From Candidatus Polarisedimenticola svalbardensis (lineage in GTDB: Bacteria; Acidobacteriota; Polarisedimenticolia; Polarisedimenticolales; Polarisedimenticolaceae): a stretch of DNA of 64,000 nt. The translations under genes and the position numbers were made by a program. Position 1 is the first letter of the stretch, and each line of letters starts with the position of its first letter. Shown piece by piece: positions 54,540 to 62,466 of this stretch. The stretch is from positions 1 through 64,000 of the forward strand of contig JACXWD010000008.1 of assembly GCA_014764515.1 (NCBI GenBank), written 5' to 3'. A model generated the notes under the pieces. The model saw only the letters and a program-made list of their open reading frames with translations, had not been told where the DNA came from and ran no database searches.

Positions 54540-55633
54540 TCGTACTTCCTCTCCGCCCGCTCCCGGGCCGCCCGGGCCATACGCTCACGGCGGGGAGCCT
54601 TTTCCAGCAGCCCCCGTATCGCCGTACCCAGGGCCCGAGGCGTACGCTCGGTGAGGATGCCGACTTCCGGCGAAACCACCGACGGCACACCGCCTCCCCT
54701 GTACGCCACCGGCACGGTGCCGCCGGCCAGCGCCTCGGCGTAAATGATCCCGAAGTGCTCCATCTTCTCCGGCGCCGCGGTCAGCACCGTGGCTGCGTTG
54801 ACCAGGTGTGTGCGGTCTTCCGCAGACACAAAGCCGAGGAACCGCCCCCGCCTGCCGATATCCCCTTCAAGCTGCTCCCTGAGATCTCCATCACCGATGA
54901 ACACGGTGGTAGCCAGATCGTCGTATTCCCGGGAAGCCTCCACCACGTTCTGCGGCCCTTTGGCCCGGGTCAGCGCTCCGGGACAGAGCACGAATGAATC
55001 GGGCAGGCCGTACTTCTCCCGGACGCCACCGGTATTCCCCGGGGCGAAGGCGGTGAGATCGACGCCGCAAGGGAGGACCAGGAATTTTCGCTCAGGCAGG
55101 TCCACCACCGGCCGGACGAGTGAATCCCGCACGTAGTCGGTGGTGACCAGGATGCCCGACGCCCCCTGGATGGCGTCCTCGATCCGGCTCCATACCCGCT
55201 CCTCGAAGCCGCCTTCCTTGCGAGGCTCGATGCCGGTGCCGTGGATGAACAGAACGTACGGCTTTCCAGCGGCCCTGGCAGCTTCCGCCACCGCTACCGA
55301 ACTGAGGTTGGCGTGGTGGCCGATCAGGATGTCCACCTGGGGGATGATCGGCTGCAGCGCTTTCAGATACGACGGCAGGTAGGCTGTCGCTTCCTCGTAC
55401 GACATGAGGGAGACCGCCTTCTGACGCCCTTTGGCCGACGGCAGGTACTCGTGAACCGGAACAGTGGCGGTATGGAGCTCCACATCCACGTTGACGGCGC
55501 CGGACACGCCGCTCCCCACTCCGGGGTGGATGAACCAGACCTTGTGTCCCCTGGCGGCCAGGTGAGCGGCATGGGCCCGGGCGACCTCGCCGCTTCCACG
55601 GCCCTGGTTGAGCAGCACAATAGCGATATTCAT
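54482..55633 (-). CDS. GT4-family glycosyltransferase
   Basis: A 383-residue GT-B fold glycosyltransferase. N-terminal MNIAIVLLNQGRGSGEVARAHAAHL binds the acceptor side. The C-terminal sugar-nucleotide domain has VLCPGALTRAKGPQNVVEA and the retaining motif EHFGIIYAEALAGGTVPVA. It is probably cytosolic or membrane-associated. Its start overlaps the chorismatase stop (ATGA), so the two act together or at least are co-expressed. Donor and acceptor are unknown. Confidence 0.9.
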   Translation of the reverse strand: MNIAIVLLNQGRGSGEVARAHAAHLAARGHKVWFIHPGVGSGVSGAVNVDVELHTATVPVHEYLPSAKGRQKAVSLMSYEEATAYLPSYLKALQPIIPQVDILIGHHANLSSVAVAEAARAAGKPYVLFIHGTGIEPRKEGGFEERVWSRIEDAIQGASGILVTTDYVRDSLVRPVVDLPERKFLVLPCGVDLTAFAPGNTGGVREKYGLPDSFVLCPGALTRAKGPQNVVEASREYDDLATTVFIGDGDLREQLEGDIGRRGRFLGFVSAEDRTHLVNAATVLTAAPEKMEHFGIIYAEALAGGTVPVAYRGGGVPSVVSPEVGILTERTPRALGTAIRGLLEKAPRRERMARAARERAERKYDYEKLITRLETWLAGLAGS

Positions 55634-56520
55634 GGTTCGATCCTACCTGCGATGCCCTCGATTTCAACCAGAAGGTCCTGGCGGCACAGATCCGCCGGGC
55701 AAAGCTCCACGGAAATCAGGTTGGGAAAATGATCCCGAACCTGCTCCAGCACCGGCCCGGCGTCGTCATCCCGGACGACGTAAACCCGCAGCTCGGAATA
55801 CTTCTCCGGCCCGCCGGCAAGCTCGTCCATATTGGAAAAAGTCTCGCGGCTCTGGGCTTCCACATCCTCAGGGTGCATCGATTCCTCCCCGACAACCGCA
55901 GCGGTTCCCGAAACCAGCAACGGCCCCCTGGCCAGCCTTGTGGCCCGGGCGAAGCAGGGGGGCAGGTCCCCGAAATCATCGGAATATTGGTACGCCGGGG
56001 TCTGCCGGGGATTTTCCACCGAATCCCCGGACCGGGCCCCGGCCAGGCCCAGGACCACCAGGCCTTCCCCCCGGTGACCGACGCCGGTGGCGGCGGTGAT
56101 CCGGGAAGCGAACTCCTGTTGGCCGAACCAGGCCTTGAACGCCTTGAACCGTCCCCTGTTGAACGCCTCATACAGCAGGCCGCCGGTCTCCCCCGTTTCC
56201 AGGATCCTGGGGACGAAATTCCAGAACCGCACCGGGTGGGGAGTGTCGGTCCGCTCCATGGCCCGTGCGATCCGGAGGTACGCCTCCTCGGAAGCCCGCT
56301 CCAGCGAACCGGCGCCGTGGGCTGCCGCCCCGGGAACGAACGCCTCCACCAGGGTGAACCGGTCCGCCAGGGCAGTCCGGAGAGTGCCGCCGTCATCAAA
56401 GAACTCCGGCTTGGACATCGGTGCGCCGTCCAGCAGCCGGCCGACCCATGAGGGTGGCGTTTCGGCCTGGACGACCCGGACAGGAAGGCCGGGATAATCA
56501 CCTTTCCAGGGATCGGTCAT
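55630..56520 (-). CDS. chorismatase of the FkbO/Hyg5/XanB2 type
   Basis: A 296-residue protein of the chorismatase family, which hydrolyses chorismate to pyruvate plus dihydroxycyclohexadiene carboxylate or 3-/4-hydroxybenzoate. Typical segments are RFWNFVPRI, YEAFNRGRFKAF, TGVGHRGEGLVV, ENPRQTPAYQYSDDFGDLPPCFARAT and LLVSGTAAVVGEESMHPEDVEAQ. Which product is made cannot be read from these motifs. The ATG at 56520 has a distant GGAG; an earlier ATG at 56559 is possible. It is coupled to a GT4 gene and divergent from a Cys/Met enzyme. Confidence 0.83.
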   Translation of the reverse strand: MTDPWKGDYPGLPVRVVQAETPPSWVGRLLDGAPMSKPEFFDDGGTLRTALADRFTLVEAFVPGAAAHGAGSLERASEEAYLRIARAMERTDTPHPVRFWNFVPRILETGETGGLLYEAFNRGRFKAFKAWFGQQEFASRITAATGVGHRGEGLVVLGLAGARSGDSVENPRQTPAYQYSDDFGDLPPCFARATRLARGPLLVSGTAAVVGEESMHPEDVEAQSRETFSNMDELAGGPEKYSELRVYVVRDDDAGPVLEQVRDHFPNLISVELCPADLCRQDLLVEIEGIAGRIEP

Positions 56521-56653
56521 CGGATCGTGGTCACTCCATCCATGAATTCCTACAGACATCGTTATTTTGCCACAATTATGTGCAAAATCAGACGGATTCA
56601 CTCGATATTCCGTCGGCTGGTCGGTGGTAAATTCGTGTCGGAGGATGAACACC

Positions 56654-57862
56654 ATGAGTGACAGCCGCAAACTGAAACCGAACTCACGCCCGATCCACGC
56701 CGGCCCGGATCCGGATCCTGTGAACGGCGCCGTCTCAACACCGATCTACCAGACGTCCACGTTCTCGTTCGACTCGACGGACCAGGGCGCCAACCGTTTC
56801 GCCGGCACCGAGCAGGGCTATATCTACACCCGGCTGGGGAACCCGACGATCCGGGCCCTGGAGCAGGCGGTGGCTGAACTGGAAGACGGGTATGACGGCC
56901 TGGCGACGGCCACCGGGATGGCGGCGATCAGCACCACCTTCCTCTCCCTCCTGAAAACCGGCGACCACATGATCGGCACCGATTCGGTGTATGGCCCGAC
57001 CCGGATCCTGATGGAATCCCACCTGGACAAATTCGGGATCACGTCGGACTGGGTGTCGACGGACGATCTGGACAATATCCGCAAGGCGATCCGGCCGAAC
57101 ACGAAGATGATCTACATCGAAACGCCGGCCAACCCGACGATCAAGATCACGGACCTTGAAGGGGCCGGCAGGATCGCCCACGAGAACGGCGCCTTCTTTG
57201 TCGTGGACAATACGTTCAGCTCACCGCTTCTCCAGAAACCGTTCGAGTACGGCGCCGACGTGGTGCTACACAGCATGACCAAGTACCTCAACGGCCACAC
57301 CGACGTGGTGGCCGGCATGATCGTTGCGCGGGAACAGGACCTGTACGCCCGGCTGAAGAAAAGTCTCCTCATCCTGGGCGGCACCATGGACCCCCACCAG
57401 GCCTGGCTGGTGCTCCGGGGCCTGCGCACACTGGCGATGCGGGTCAACACGGCCCAGACCAACGCCGAACGTCTGGCCACATGGCTGCAGGCCCACCCGG
57501 CGATCCAGTGGATCAGTTACCCCGGACTTCCCTCCCACCCGGGCCACGAGCTGATGAAGAAGCAGATGAAAGGCCCCGGCTCCATGATCAGCTTCGGCGT
57601 CAAGGGTGACCTTGAAACGGCCAAGGTGGTTATCAACTCAATGAAGCTGGCCACTCTGGCGGTATCCCTGGGCGGCATCGAAACACTCATCGAGCACCCG
57701 GCCTCCATGACCCACGCCGGTATGCCCCGGGAAGAACGGGAGGAAGCGGGTATTACCGACGACCTCATCCGGCTGGCCGTCGGCTGCGAGGACTTCGACG
57801 ATCTCAAGGACGATCTCGAACAGGCCATGGCAAAAGTGAACATCGAGGTCGAGGTCGGCTGA
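56654..57862 (+). CDS. Cys/Met-metabolism PLP enzyme (cystathionine gamma-synthase/lyase or methionine gamma-lyase-like)
   Basis: A 402-residue fold-type I PLP enzyme. YTRLGNPTIRALE near residue 57 and the PLP lysine in HSMTKYLNGHTDVVAG are intact. The loop VYGPTRIL lacks the Cys of true methionine gamma-lyases (YGCT). Candidates are cystathionine gamma-synthase, cystathionine gamma-lyase or O-acylhomoserine sulfhydrylase. The ATG at 56654 has GGAGG at about 10 bases; 56645 sits on that site. Confidence 0.9.
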   Translation: MSDSRKLKPNSRPIHAGPDPDPVNGAVSTPIYQTSTFSFDSTDQGANRFAGTEQGYIYTRLGNPTIRALEQAVAELEDGYDGLATATGMAAISTTFLSLLKTGDHMIGTDSVYGPTRILMESHLDKFGITSDWVSTDDLDNIRKAIRPNTKMIYIETPANPTIKITDLEGAGRIAHENGAFFVVDNTFSSPLLQKPFEYGADVVLHSMTKYLNGHTDVVAGMIVAREQDLYARLKKSLLILGGTMDPHQAWLVLRGLRTLAMRVNTAQTNAERLATWLQAHPAIQWISYPGLPSHPGHELMKKQMKGPGSMISFGVKGDLETAKVVINSMKLATLAVSLGGIETLIEHPASMTHAGMPREEREEAGITDDLIRLAVGCEDFDDLKDDLEQAMAKVNIEVEVG

Positions 57863-57903
57863 ACAACTGCTGATATCATGGCGGGAGCTTCAGGGAGCCC
57901 GCC

Positions 57904-58305
57904 ATGCCGGCAAAGCTGCGAATATTCGAAACGGTTCTGTACGCCGACGACCTGACGGCCGCCGAGGTGTTCTACCGGGAAGTCCTCGGCCTTATCACCC
58001 TCCAGACCAGCGACCTGTTCATCACCTTGGCCTGCGACCAGGTCTACCTGCTTATCTTCGACCGCAATAAAAGCGAAGAGGAAGGCCGCCCGGTCCCCTC
58101 CCACGGCACTACCGGACCCGGCCACCTGGCATTCGCCGTGGAAGCAGACGACCTGGACTCATGGCGCATCCGACTCCGCAACCACGGCGTACCGATCGAG
58201 GACGAGGTCGACTGGAAATCGGGAGGACACTCGATCTACTTCCGGGATCCCGCCGGCAACAGCCTGGAACTGGCCCCACCGGATCTCTGGAAATCCAGAT
58301 CCTGA
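57904..58305 (+). CDS. VOC-family (glyoxalase/bleomycin-resistance fold) protein
   Basis: A 133-residue vicinal-oxygen-chelate protein with two beta-alpha-beta3 halves (ETVLYADDLTAAEVFYREVLGL at the start, GHLAFAVEADDLDSW in the middle, and YFRDPAGNSLELAPP at the end with the metal Glu). The His in PGHLAF and the Glu in LEL are likely metal ligands. The substrate is unknown. It leads a run of small plus-strand genes. Confidence 0.88.
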   Translation: MPAKLRIFETVLYADDLTAAEVFYREVLGLITLQTSDLFITLACDQVYLLIFDRNKSEEEGRPVPSHGTTGPGHLAFAVEADDLDSWRIRLRNHGVPIEDEVDWKSGGHSIYFRDPAGNSLELAPPDLWKSRS

Positions 58306-58346
58306 ACTGGACCAATCCGGTGCATGGTAGGCAGGGAGGATTCTCA

Positions 58347-58673
58347 ATGGCGCCTGATATGGATTTCGTGAAATTCGTTGTCGATCAAATGTCGGATGCC
58401 GGCTCTGTCCGGTACAGGATGATGTTTGGCGAATGTACGGTTTACTGCCAGGATAAAGTCGTAGCGCTGATTTGCGACAACCAGCTGTTTATCAAGCCGA
58501 CGGACGCCGGGCGCTCGTTCATCGGAGAGGTTACAGAAGCGCCTCCCTATACGGGAGCCAAACCTTTTTTCCTCATTGAAGAACAGGTCGAGGACAGAGA
58601 GTGGCTCTGTGAATTGGTAAGACGGACCGAGGCGGAGCTTCCGAAGCCGAAACCGAAGAAAAAGAAGCAGTGA
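58347..58673 (+). CDS. TfoX N-terminal domain protein
   Basis: A 108-residue protein matching TfoX_N (SVRYRMMFGECTVYCQDKVVALICDNQLFIKP, PPYTGAKPFF), the domain of the competence regulator TfoX/Sxy without its C-terminal part. It ends in an unusual Lys-Pro tail (PKPKPKKKKQ). GGGAGGA precedes the ATG. The role is unknown, as for most single-domain members. The next gene starts one base after its stop. Confidence 0.85.
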   Translation: MAPDMDFVKFVVDQMSDAGSVRYRMMFGECTVYCQDKVVALICDNQLFIKPTDAGRSFIGEVTEAPPYTGAKPFFLIEEQVEDREWLCELVRRTEAELPKPKPKKKKQ

Positions 58674-58674
58674 T

Positions 58675-59178
58675 ATGAACATCATCGATAACTGGAACGA
58701 GATCAAACGCCTGTTCAAGGATTCGTTCCGATCGTCTTTCCATTATGCGATTGCGACCGTGTCTGAAAACGGAGAGCCCCACGTGACGCCTGTCGGTTCA
58801 CTGATCCTCGGCAAACCGGGGCATGGGATCTATTTCGAAAAATTCCCCCAGCATCTTCCCCGGAACCTGGAAACCAACAAACAGGTTTGTGTTCTTGCCG
58901 TCAACAGCAGCAAATGGTTCTGGCTCAGGTCCCTGGTAGGCGGGAAGTTCACCACTCCACCTGCGGTTCGATTGCACGGAGTCGCCGGTGATCTTCGGGA
59001 AGCCACCGACACCGAGGTGGCAATCTGGCAGAAGAGAGTTCAGCGCGTCCGGTTCAGCAGAGGCCACGCCCTCATCTGGCGGGACATGAGCCTGGTTCGG
59101 GAGATCGAATTCACCCGGGTCGAGCCTGTTCTTGTGGGGAAAATGACCAGCGCTTCCTGGGATGTTCAATCGACCTGA
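58675..59178 (+). CDS. pyridoxamine 5'-phosphate oxidase-fold flavoprotein
   Basis: A 167-residue split-barrel FMN-binding-type protein (FHYAIATVSENGEPHVTPVGSL at the start, RNLETNKQVCVLAVNS in the middle). Such proteins bind FMN, F420 or haem and act as small oxidoreductases. The catalytic residues of true PdxH are not evident. It sits just before the selenoprotein gene, in a run of small redox-type genes. Confidence 0.82.
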   Translation: MNIIDNWNEIKRLFKDSFRSSFHYAIATVSENGEPHVTPVGSLILGKPGHGIYFEKFPQHLPRNLETNKQVCVLAVNSSKWFWLRSLVGGKFTTPPAVRLHGVAGDLREATDTEVAIWQKRVQRVRFSRGHALIWRDMSLVREIEFTRVEPVLVGKMTSASWDVQST

Positions 59179-59202
59179 GAATTTCTTTGCGAAGCGCCCG
59201 GT

Positions 59203-59208
59203 TATACT
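59203..59208 (+). promoter_or_regulatory. possible -10 element upstream of the selenoprotein gene
   Basis: TATACT lies 30 bp before the ATG at 59238, followed by AAGGAG at 59227-59232 as ribosome site. No good -35 hexamer is found at 16-18 bp, so an extended -10 or read-through from the upstream gene is possible. Confidence 0.35.
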
Positions 59209-59237
59209 GTCTCCAGACGATTCGATAAGGAGACGAG

Positions 59238-59495
59238 ATGGATATCGAGATTCACTACTGCCCCACGTGACAGAACAACCAGGCCAAGGCTGCGAGTCTC
59301 GCAGCCCTCATCAAGCAACAGCTTCAGGTCGAAGCTGTCCAAAAACCCGGAAAGACCGGCCAGTTCGATGTGCTCGTCGACCGGGAAACGGTCGTTACCC
59401 GTGGAGGCAACTGGTTCACCAGGAAGTTCGGCGCAGGCTACCCGGACTTTAAGGATGTAATCGAACTGCTCTCGACGCGTCGCACCAGTTCATGA
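59238..59495 (+). CDS. selenoprotein of the SelW/SelT/SelH (Rdx) family with CPTU redox motif
   Basis: An 85-residue thioredoxin-like redox protein read through an in-frame UGA (59268-59270) as selenocysteine at residue 11. The N-terminus IEIHYCPTU is the Rdx family C-x2-U motif. After it the frame stays open and keeps the family pattern: a helix, then a KPGKTGQFDVLVD strand pair, then KFGAGYPDFKDVIELL. AGGAG six bases upstream fixes the start. A perfect 8 bp hairpin begins 17 bases after the UGA. Standard ORF calling breaks the gene at the UGA. The partner and substrate of this family are not well established. Confidence 0.88.
59288..59306 (+). promoter_or_regulatory. bacterial SECIS-like hairpin
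   Basis: Arms GGCTGCGA (59288-59295) and TCGCAGCC (59299-59306) pair perfectly. Read with two fewer pairs, the apex is GCG-AGTCT-CGC, carrying the GU of known bacterial SECIS loops. The apical G lies about 26 nt past the UGA, within the usual range. It would be bound by SelB to recruit Sec-tRNA. Confidence 0.8.
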
Positions 59496-59505
59496 CGAGG
59501 GAATA

Positions 59506-59604
59506 ATGCCGTACTGGGAACTGCCCGAGGATGTGGCCCGAGATGACACTGCCTCCCTGGAGTGGGCCCGGTTGTCCATCGCCATCGCCTCAGGGCAACG
59601 GTAG
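59506..59604 (+). CDS. possible 32-residue protein
   Basis: An ATG with GAGGG upstream opens a short acidic frame (MPYWELPEDVARDD at the start) ending 15 bp before the alpha/beta hydrolase gene. The spacing and ribosome site resemble a real small gene, but no family is recognised. Confidence 0.3.
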   Translation: MPYWELPEDVARDDTASLEWARLSIAIASGQR

Positions 59605-59619
59605 TTTTCGAGTCCTGGT

Positions 59620-60420
59620 ATGGCGCGGGTCGAACGGAACACCAGCAGTATCTACTACGAGGTCACCGGATCCGGTCCTGCGATCGTGCTGGGGCACAGT
59701 TTTCTGTGTTCCGGGAAGATGTGGGAGCCGCAGATACAACCACTTTCCTGGGGATACCAGGTCATCAACGTGGACCTTCGAGGCCATGGCCGCTCCGGCA
59801 TCATGGATCAGCCGTTCGATCTCTACGATCTGGTGGACGATGTCCTGTTTGTGCTCGACCATCTCGCGGTCGAGCAGGCCGTCTGGGCCGGGCTGTCCAT
59901 CGGAGGCATGGTCGCCCTTCGCGCCGCCCTGGTCGCGAGGGAACGGGTCGCCGGCCTCATCCTGCTGGACACCGACGCCGGCGCCGAAACCCGGGTCAAC
60001 AGACTGAAGTTCGGGACGATGGTGGCGGTGACAAGACTGCTGGGAACCGGGTCACTGGTGCCCCAGGTCGCCCGGATGTTCTTCGGCCGGCAGACACGGT
60101 CTTTAAACCCCGGCCTGGTCGAGGAATGGAAAGAGCATTTCTCCAACGTGCCGCTACCGGCCATCCTTCGGACCGTTCAGGCCCTGAAGGAGCGGGACTC
60201 GATACTGGAGAGGCTCTGCGAGATTACCGTCCCCGCCCTGGTCATCGTCGGCGAACAGGATCGGCTCCTGCCCCCGGCCTGCTCCAGGGAGATCGTGGAG
60301 CTACTGAACGACGCTTCCCTGGCGGTCATCGCCAACGCCGGGCACCTGCCGACCCTTGAACGGCCGGAGGCGACCACATCCGCGATGCTTTCGTTCCTGG
60401 GCGGGCTGCAAGTACGGTAG
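59620..60420 (+). CDS. alpha/beta hydrolase
   Basis: A 266-residue alpha/beta-fold hydrolase. The oxyanion region is LGHSFLCSG, the nucleophile elbow GLSIGG (Ser about 93), the acid Asp in GEQDRLLPP, and the catalytic His in NAGHLPTLE. No signal peptide is seen. Esterase, lactonase or dehalogenase-like chemistry cannot be told apart. It follows the selenoprotein region on the same strand. Confidence 0.9.
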   Translation: MARVERNTSSIYYEVTGSGPAIVLGHSFLCSGKMWEPQIQPLSWGYQVINVDLRGHGRSGIMDQPFDLYDLVDDVLFVLDHLAVEQAVWAGLSIGGMVALRAALVARERVAGLILLDTDAGAETRVNRLKFGTMVAVTRLLGTGSLVPQVARMFFGRQTRSLNPGLVEEWKEHFSNVPLPAILRTVQALKERDSILERLCEITVPALVIVGEQDRLLPPACSREIVELLNDASLAVIANAGHLPTLERPEATTSAMLSFLGGLQVR

Positions 60421-60472
60421 AATTTCCACAGCCTTCACCGGACCTGAACCGATATGGATGCAGGAGTTGGCC

Positions 60473-60676
60473 ATGTGGACCTATTTCGACAGGCGCGCCC
60501 GACGACTGGGACTTCTCGACACCAAACTGGCTCAGGGTGCGACGTTCTGTTTCGCACTGATTGTCGCCAAGCTCATCCCCCAGGTTTTGACCATCAACCT
60601 GTGGGTACTCGTCGTGCTGTGCATCCTGTTTGCGATCAAACCGATACTGACATTTTTCGGGGAAAACTCGGAATGA
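60473..60676 (+). CDS. small membrane protein (67 residues)
   Basis: A 67-residue protein with a basic N-terminal amphipathic stretch (FDRRARRLGLLDTKL) and one or two hydrophobic segments (about 24-60). CAGGAG before the ATG is a good ribosome site. The TGA overlaps the ATG of the next gene. No family is recognised. Confidence 0.68.
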   Translation: MWTYFDRRARRLGLLDTKLAQGATFCFALIVAKLIPQVLTINLWVLVVLCILFAIKPILTFFGENSE

Positions 60677-61008
60677 GGGCGAAACTTACGGTCCTGATTG
60701 TCATCGGTATGATCGTCATGTTTTGGGCAGGAATGCGGGTCGGTTCTTATTTGACCGATCAAAGACAAAAGATGCTGAGGCAGGAGATCGTTCTCGAGCA
60801 CTACAGGGGCGGTTCGGACGCAGATACCATCGCTGAAGCGGAGAAGTGGCTTCAAGAGTCCAACCAGCCGAAAGGTCTGCTGGGATCGTGGCAATTTGCC
60901 TTGATTGTTGGGGCCATCGGAATGCAGGGGGCCTTTTGGGCCAAAGGAAAACTGGCCGCCCTGAACGGAGGCCGCCGGAAGCAAGATATTCCGGGTTCGG
61001 AATTTTGA
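60673..61008 (+). CDS. small membrane protein (111 residues)
   Basis: A 111-residue protein with an N-terminal membrane helix (LTVLIVIGMIVMFWAGMRVG), a soluble charged middle (about 25-70) and a second hydrophobic segment (FALIVGAIGMQGAFW). It overlaps the previous small membrane gene (ATGA), so the two probably form a pair. No family is recognised. The PLP decarboxylase starts 12 bp later. Confidence 0.68.
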   Translation: MRAKLTVLIVIGMIVMFWAGMRVGSYLTDQRQKMLRQEIVLEHYRGGSDADTIAEAEKWLQESNQPKGLLGSWQFALIVGAIGMQGAFWAKGKLAALNGGRRKQDIPGSEF

Positions 61009-61019
61009 ACAAAGCATCC

Positions 61020-62405
61020 ATGAACCGCCGCGCCGATCTTCACTCGGTTGCGGACCAGGCGGCCGATTTCCTGGAATCCCTTGCCCATCGCCATATCACC
61101 GGGACGGGTACACCGGAGTCGCTGCTCCGGGCCATGGACAGGCCGTTCCCGGAAAGCGGCTCCCCTGCCTCCCAGGTCATACGGGACCTGGTGGCCGATG
61201 TAGAGGAAGGTCTGACAGGAAGCGCCGGCCCCCGCTATTTCGGGTTCGTCACCGGGGGAGCTACTCCTGCAGGGTTGATGGCCGACTGGCTCACATCGAC
61301 CTGGGACCAGAACGCTCAGGTCTACGCCACCTCCCCGGCCGCAGCGGCGGCGGAAACCATCGTGGCGCGCTGGATCGTGGAACTGCTGGGGCTGCCTGCA
61401 GGATCCTCGGTGGGCTTCGTCACCGGCTGCCAGATGGCCAATTTCACCGCCCTGTTGTGCGCCAGAAACACGGTGCTGGAACGTGCCGGCTGGGATCTGG
61501 CCAAGAACGGCCTGTTCGGCGCACCGCCGGTTACGGTTCTCATGAGCGATTGCGGCCACGGCACCGTCCATTCGGCCCTCCGCATGATCGGTGTCGGTTC
61601 GGACCAGATCCTTGAAATCCCTTCCGATTCCGAAGGGCGACTGAAGCTGGATGCCCTTGAAGACGCGATCCATAACGCATCTGGGCGGCCTATGATCCTC
61701 TCCCTCCAGGCAGGGAACGTCAATACCGGAGCGTTCGAGCCGGTAGGCGCCGTGGCCGACCTTGTGAAGAAGGAGAATGCCTGGATCCATGTGGACGGCG
61801 CCTTCGGACTGTGGGCCGCCGTATCCCCTGATCTGGCCCGACACCTGGTCGGATTGGATCGCGCCGACTCCTGGGCCACCGACGCCCACAAGTGGCTCAA
61901 CGTTCCGTACGATTCCGGCATCGTGATCCTGAAAGATCCCAAGCGACACCGCACCCTCAAGACCAGTCGCTGCGACTACGCCGGCGTAGAATCGGCGGAC
62001 AGGCGGGACGGCTCCACATGGAGCCCCGAGAACTCGCGGCGGGCCAGGGCGTTCGTGCTATACGCCCTGCTGCGGGAGCTGGGCCGATCCGGTGTGCGGG
62101 AGATGGTGGAACGGTGCTGTTCCCTGGCTCGCAAGTTCGCCGAGGGCGTCTCACACGTTGAACAGCTCACGGTGTTGAACGAGGTGGTCCTGAACCAGGT
62201 TCTGATCGCTATCAACCTGCCGGGCCACGGCGACAAAGTAGCGCTTCACGATGAAGTAGCCTCACGGATACAATCGGAGGGAAGATGCTGGCTGGGAACG
62301 ACTACCTGGAAAGGGAGGCCGGCTCTACGGGTATCGGTCTGCAACTGGTCCACAACTGAAGAGGACATCGAGACAGCTCTGGGCGCACTGAGACGGACTG
62401 TATAA
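61020..62405 (+). CDS. PLP-dependent group II decarboxylase (aromatic/aspartate-type amino acid)
   Basis: A 461-residue fold-type I enzyme of the DDC/GAD family. FGFVTGGATPAGLMADWL and FVTGCQMANFTALL bind substrate and cofactor, HVDGAFGLWAA holds the PLP-ring Asp, and the PLP lysine is in DAHKWLNVPYDSG. Members act on aromatic amino acids, glutamate or aspartate; the substrate is not clear from sequence. The start is ATG 61020, with a TTG at 61005 also in frame. Confidence 0.9.
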   Translation: MNRRADLHSVADQAADFLESLAHRHITGTGTPESLLRAMDRPFPESGSPASQVIRDLVADVEEGLTGSAGPRYFGFVTGGATPAGLMADWLTSTWDQNAQVYATSPAAAAAETIVARWIVELLGLPAGSSVGFVTGCQMANFTALLCARNTVLERAGWDLAKNGLFGAPPVTVLMSDCGHGTVHSALRMIGVGSDQILEIPSDSEGRLKLDALEDAIHNASGRPMILSLQAGNVNTGAFEPVGAVADLVKKENAWIHVDGAFGLWAAVSPDLARHLVGLDRADSWATDAHKWLNVPYDSGIVILKDPKRHRTLKTSRCDYAGVESADRRDGSTWSPENSRRARAFVLYALLRELGRSGVREMVERCCSLARKFAEGVSHVEQLTVLNEVVLNQVLIAINLPGHGDKVALHDEVASRIQSEGRCWLGTTTWKGRPALRVSVCNWSTTEEDIETALGALRRTV

Positions 62406-62466
62406 CTGAGCCCGGATCGCAACAATGGATGATACGAAATCGTACCCACAACCGAGGCAGGACATT

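Noticed and set aside
59268..59270. UGA as a real stop or sequencing error in a SelW homologue
   Set aside because: The position exactly matches the U of CxxU, a SECIS-like hairpin follows at the right distance, and the downstream frame keeps family features.
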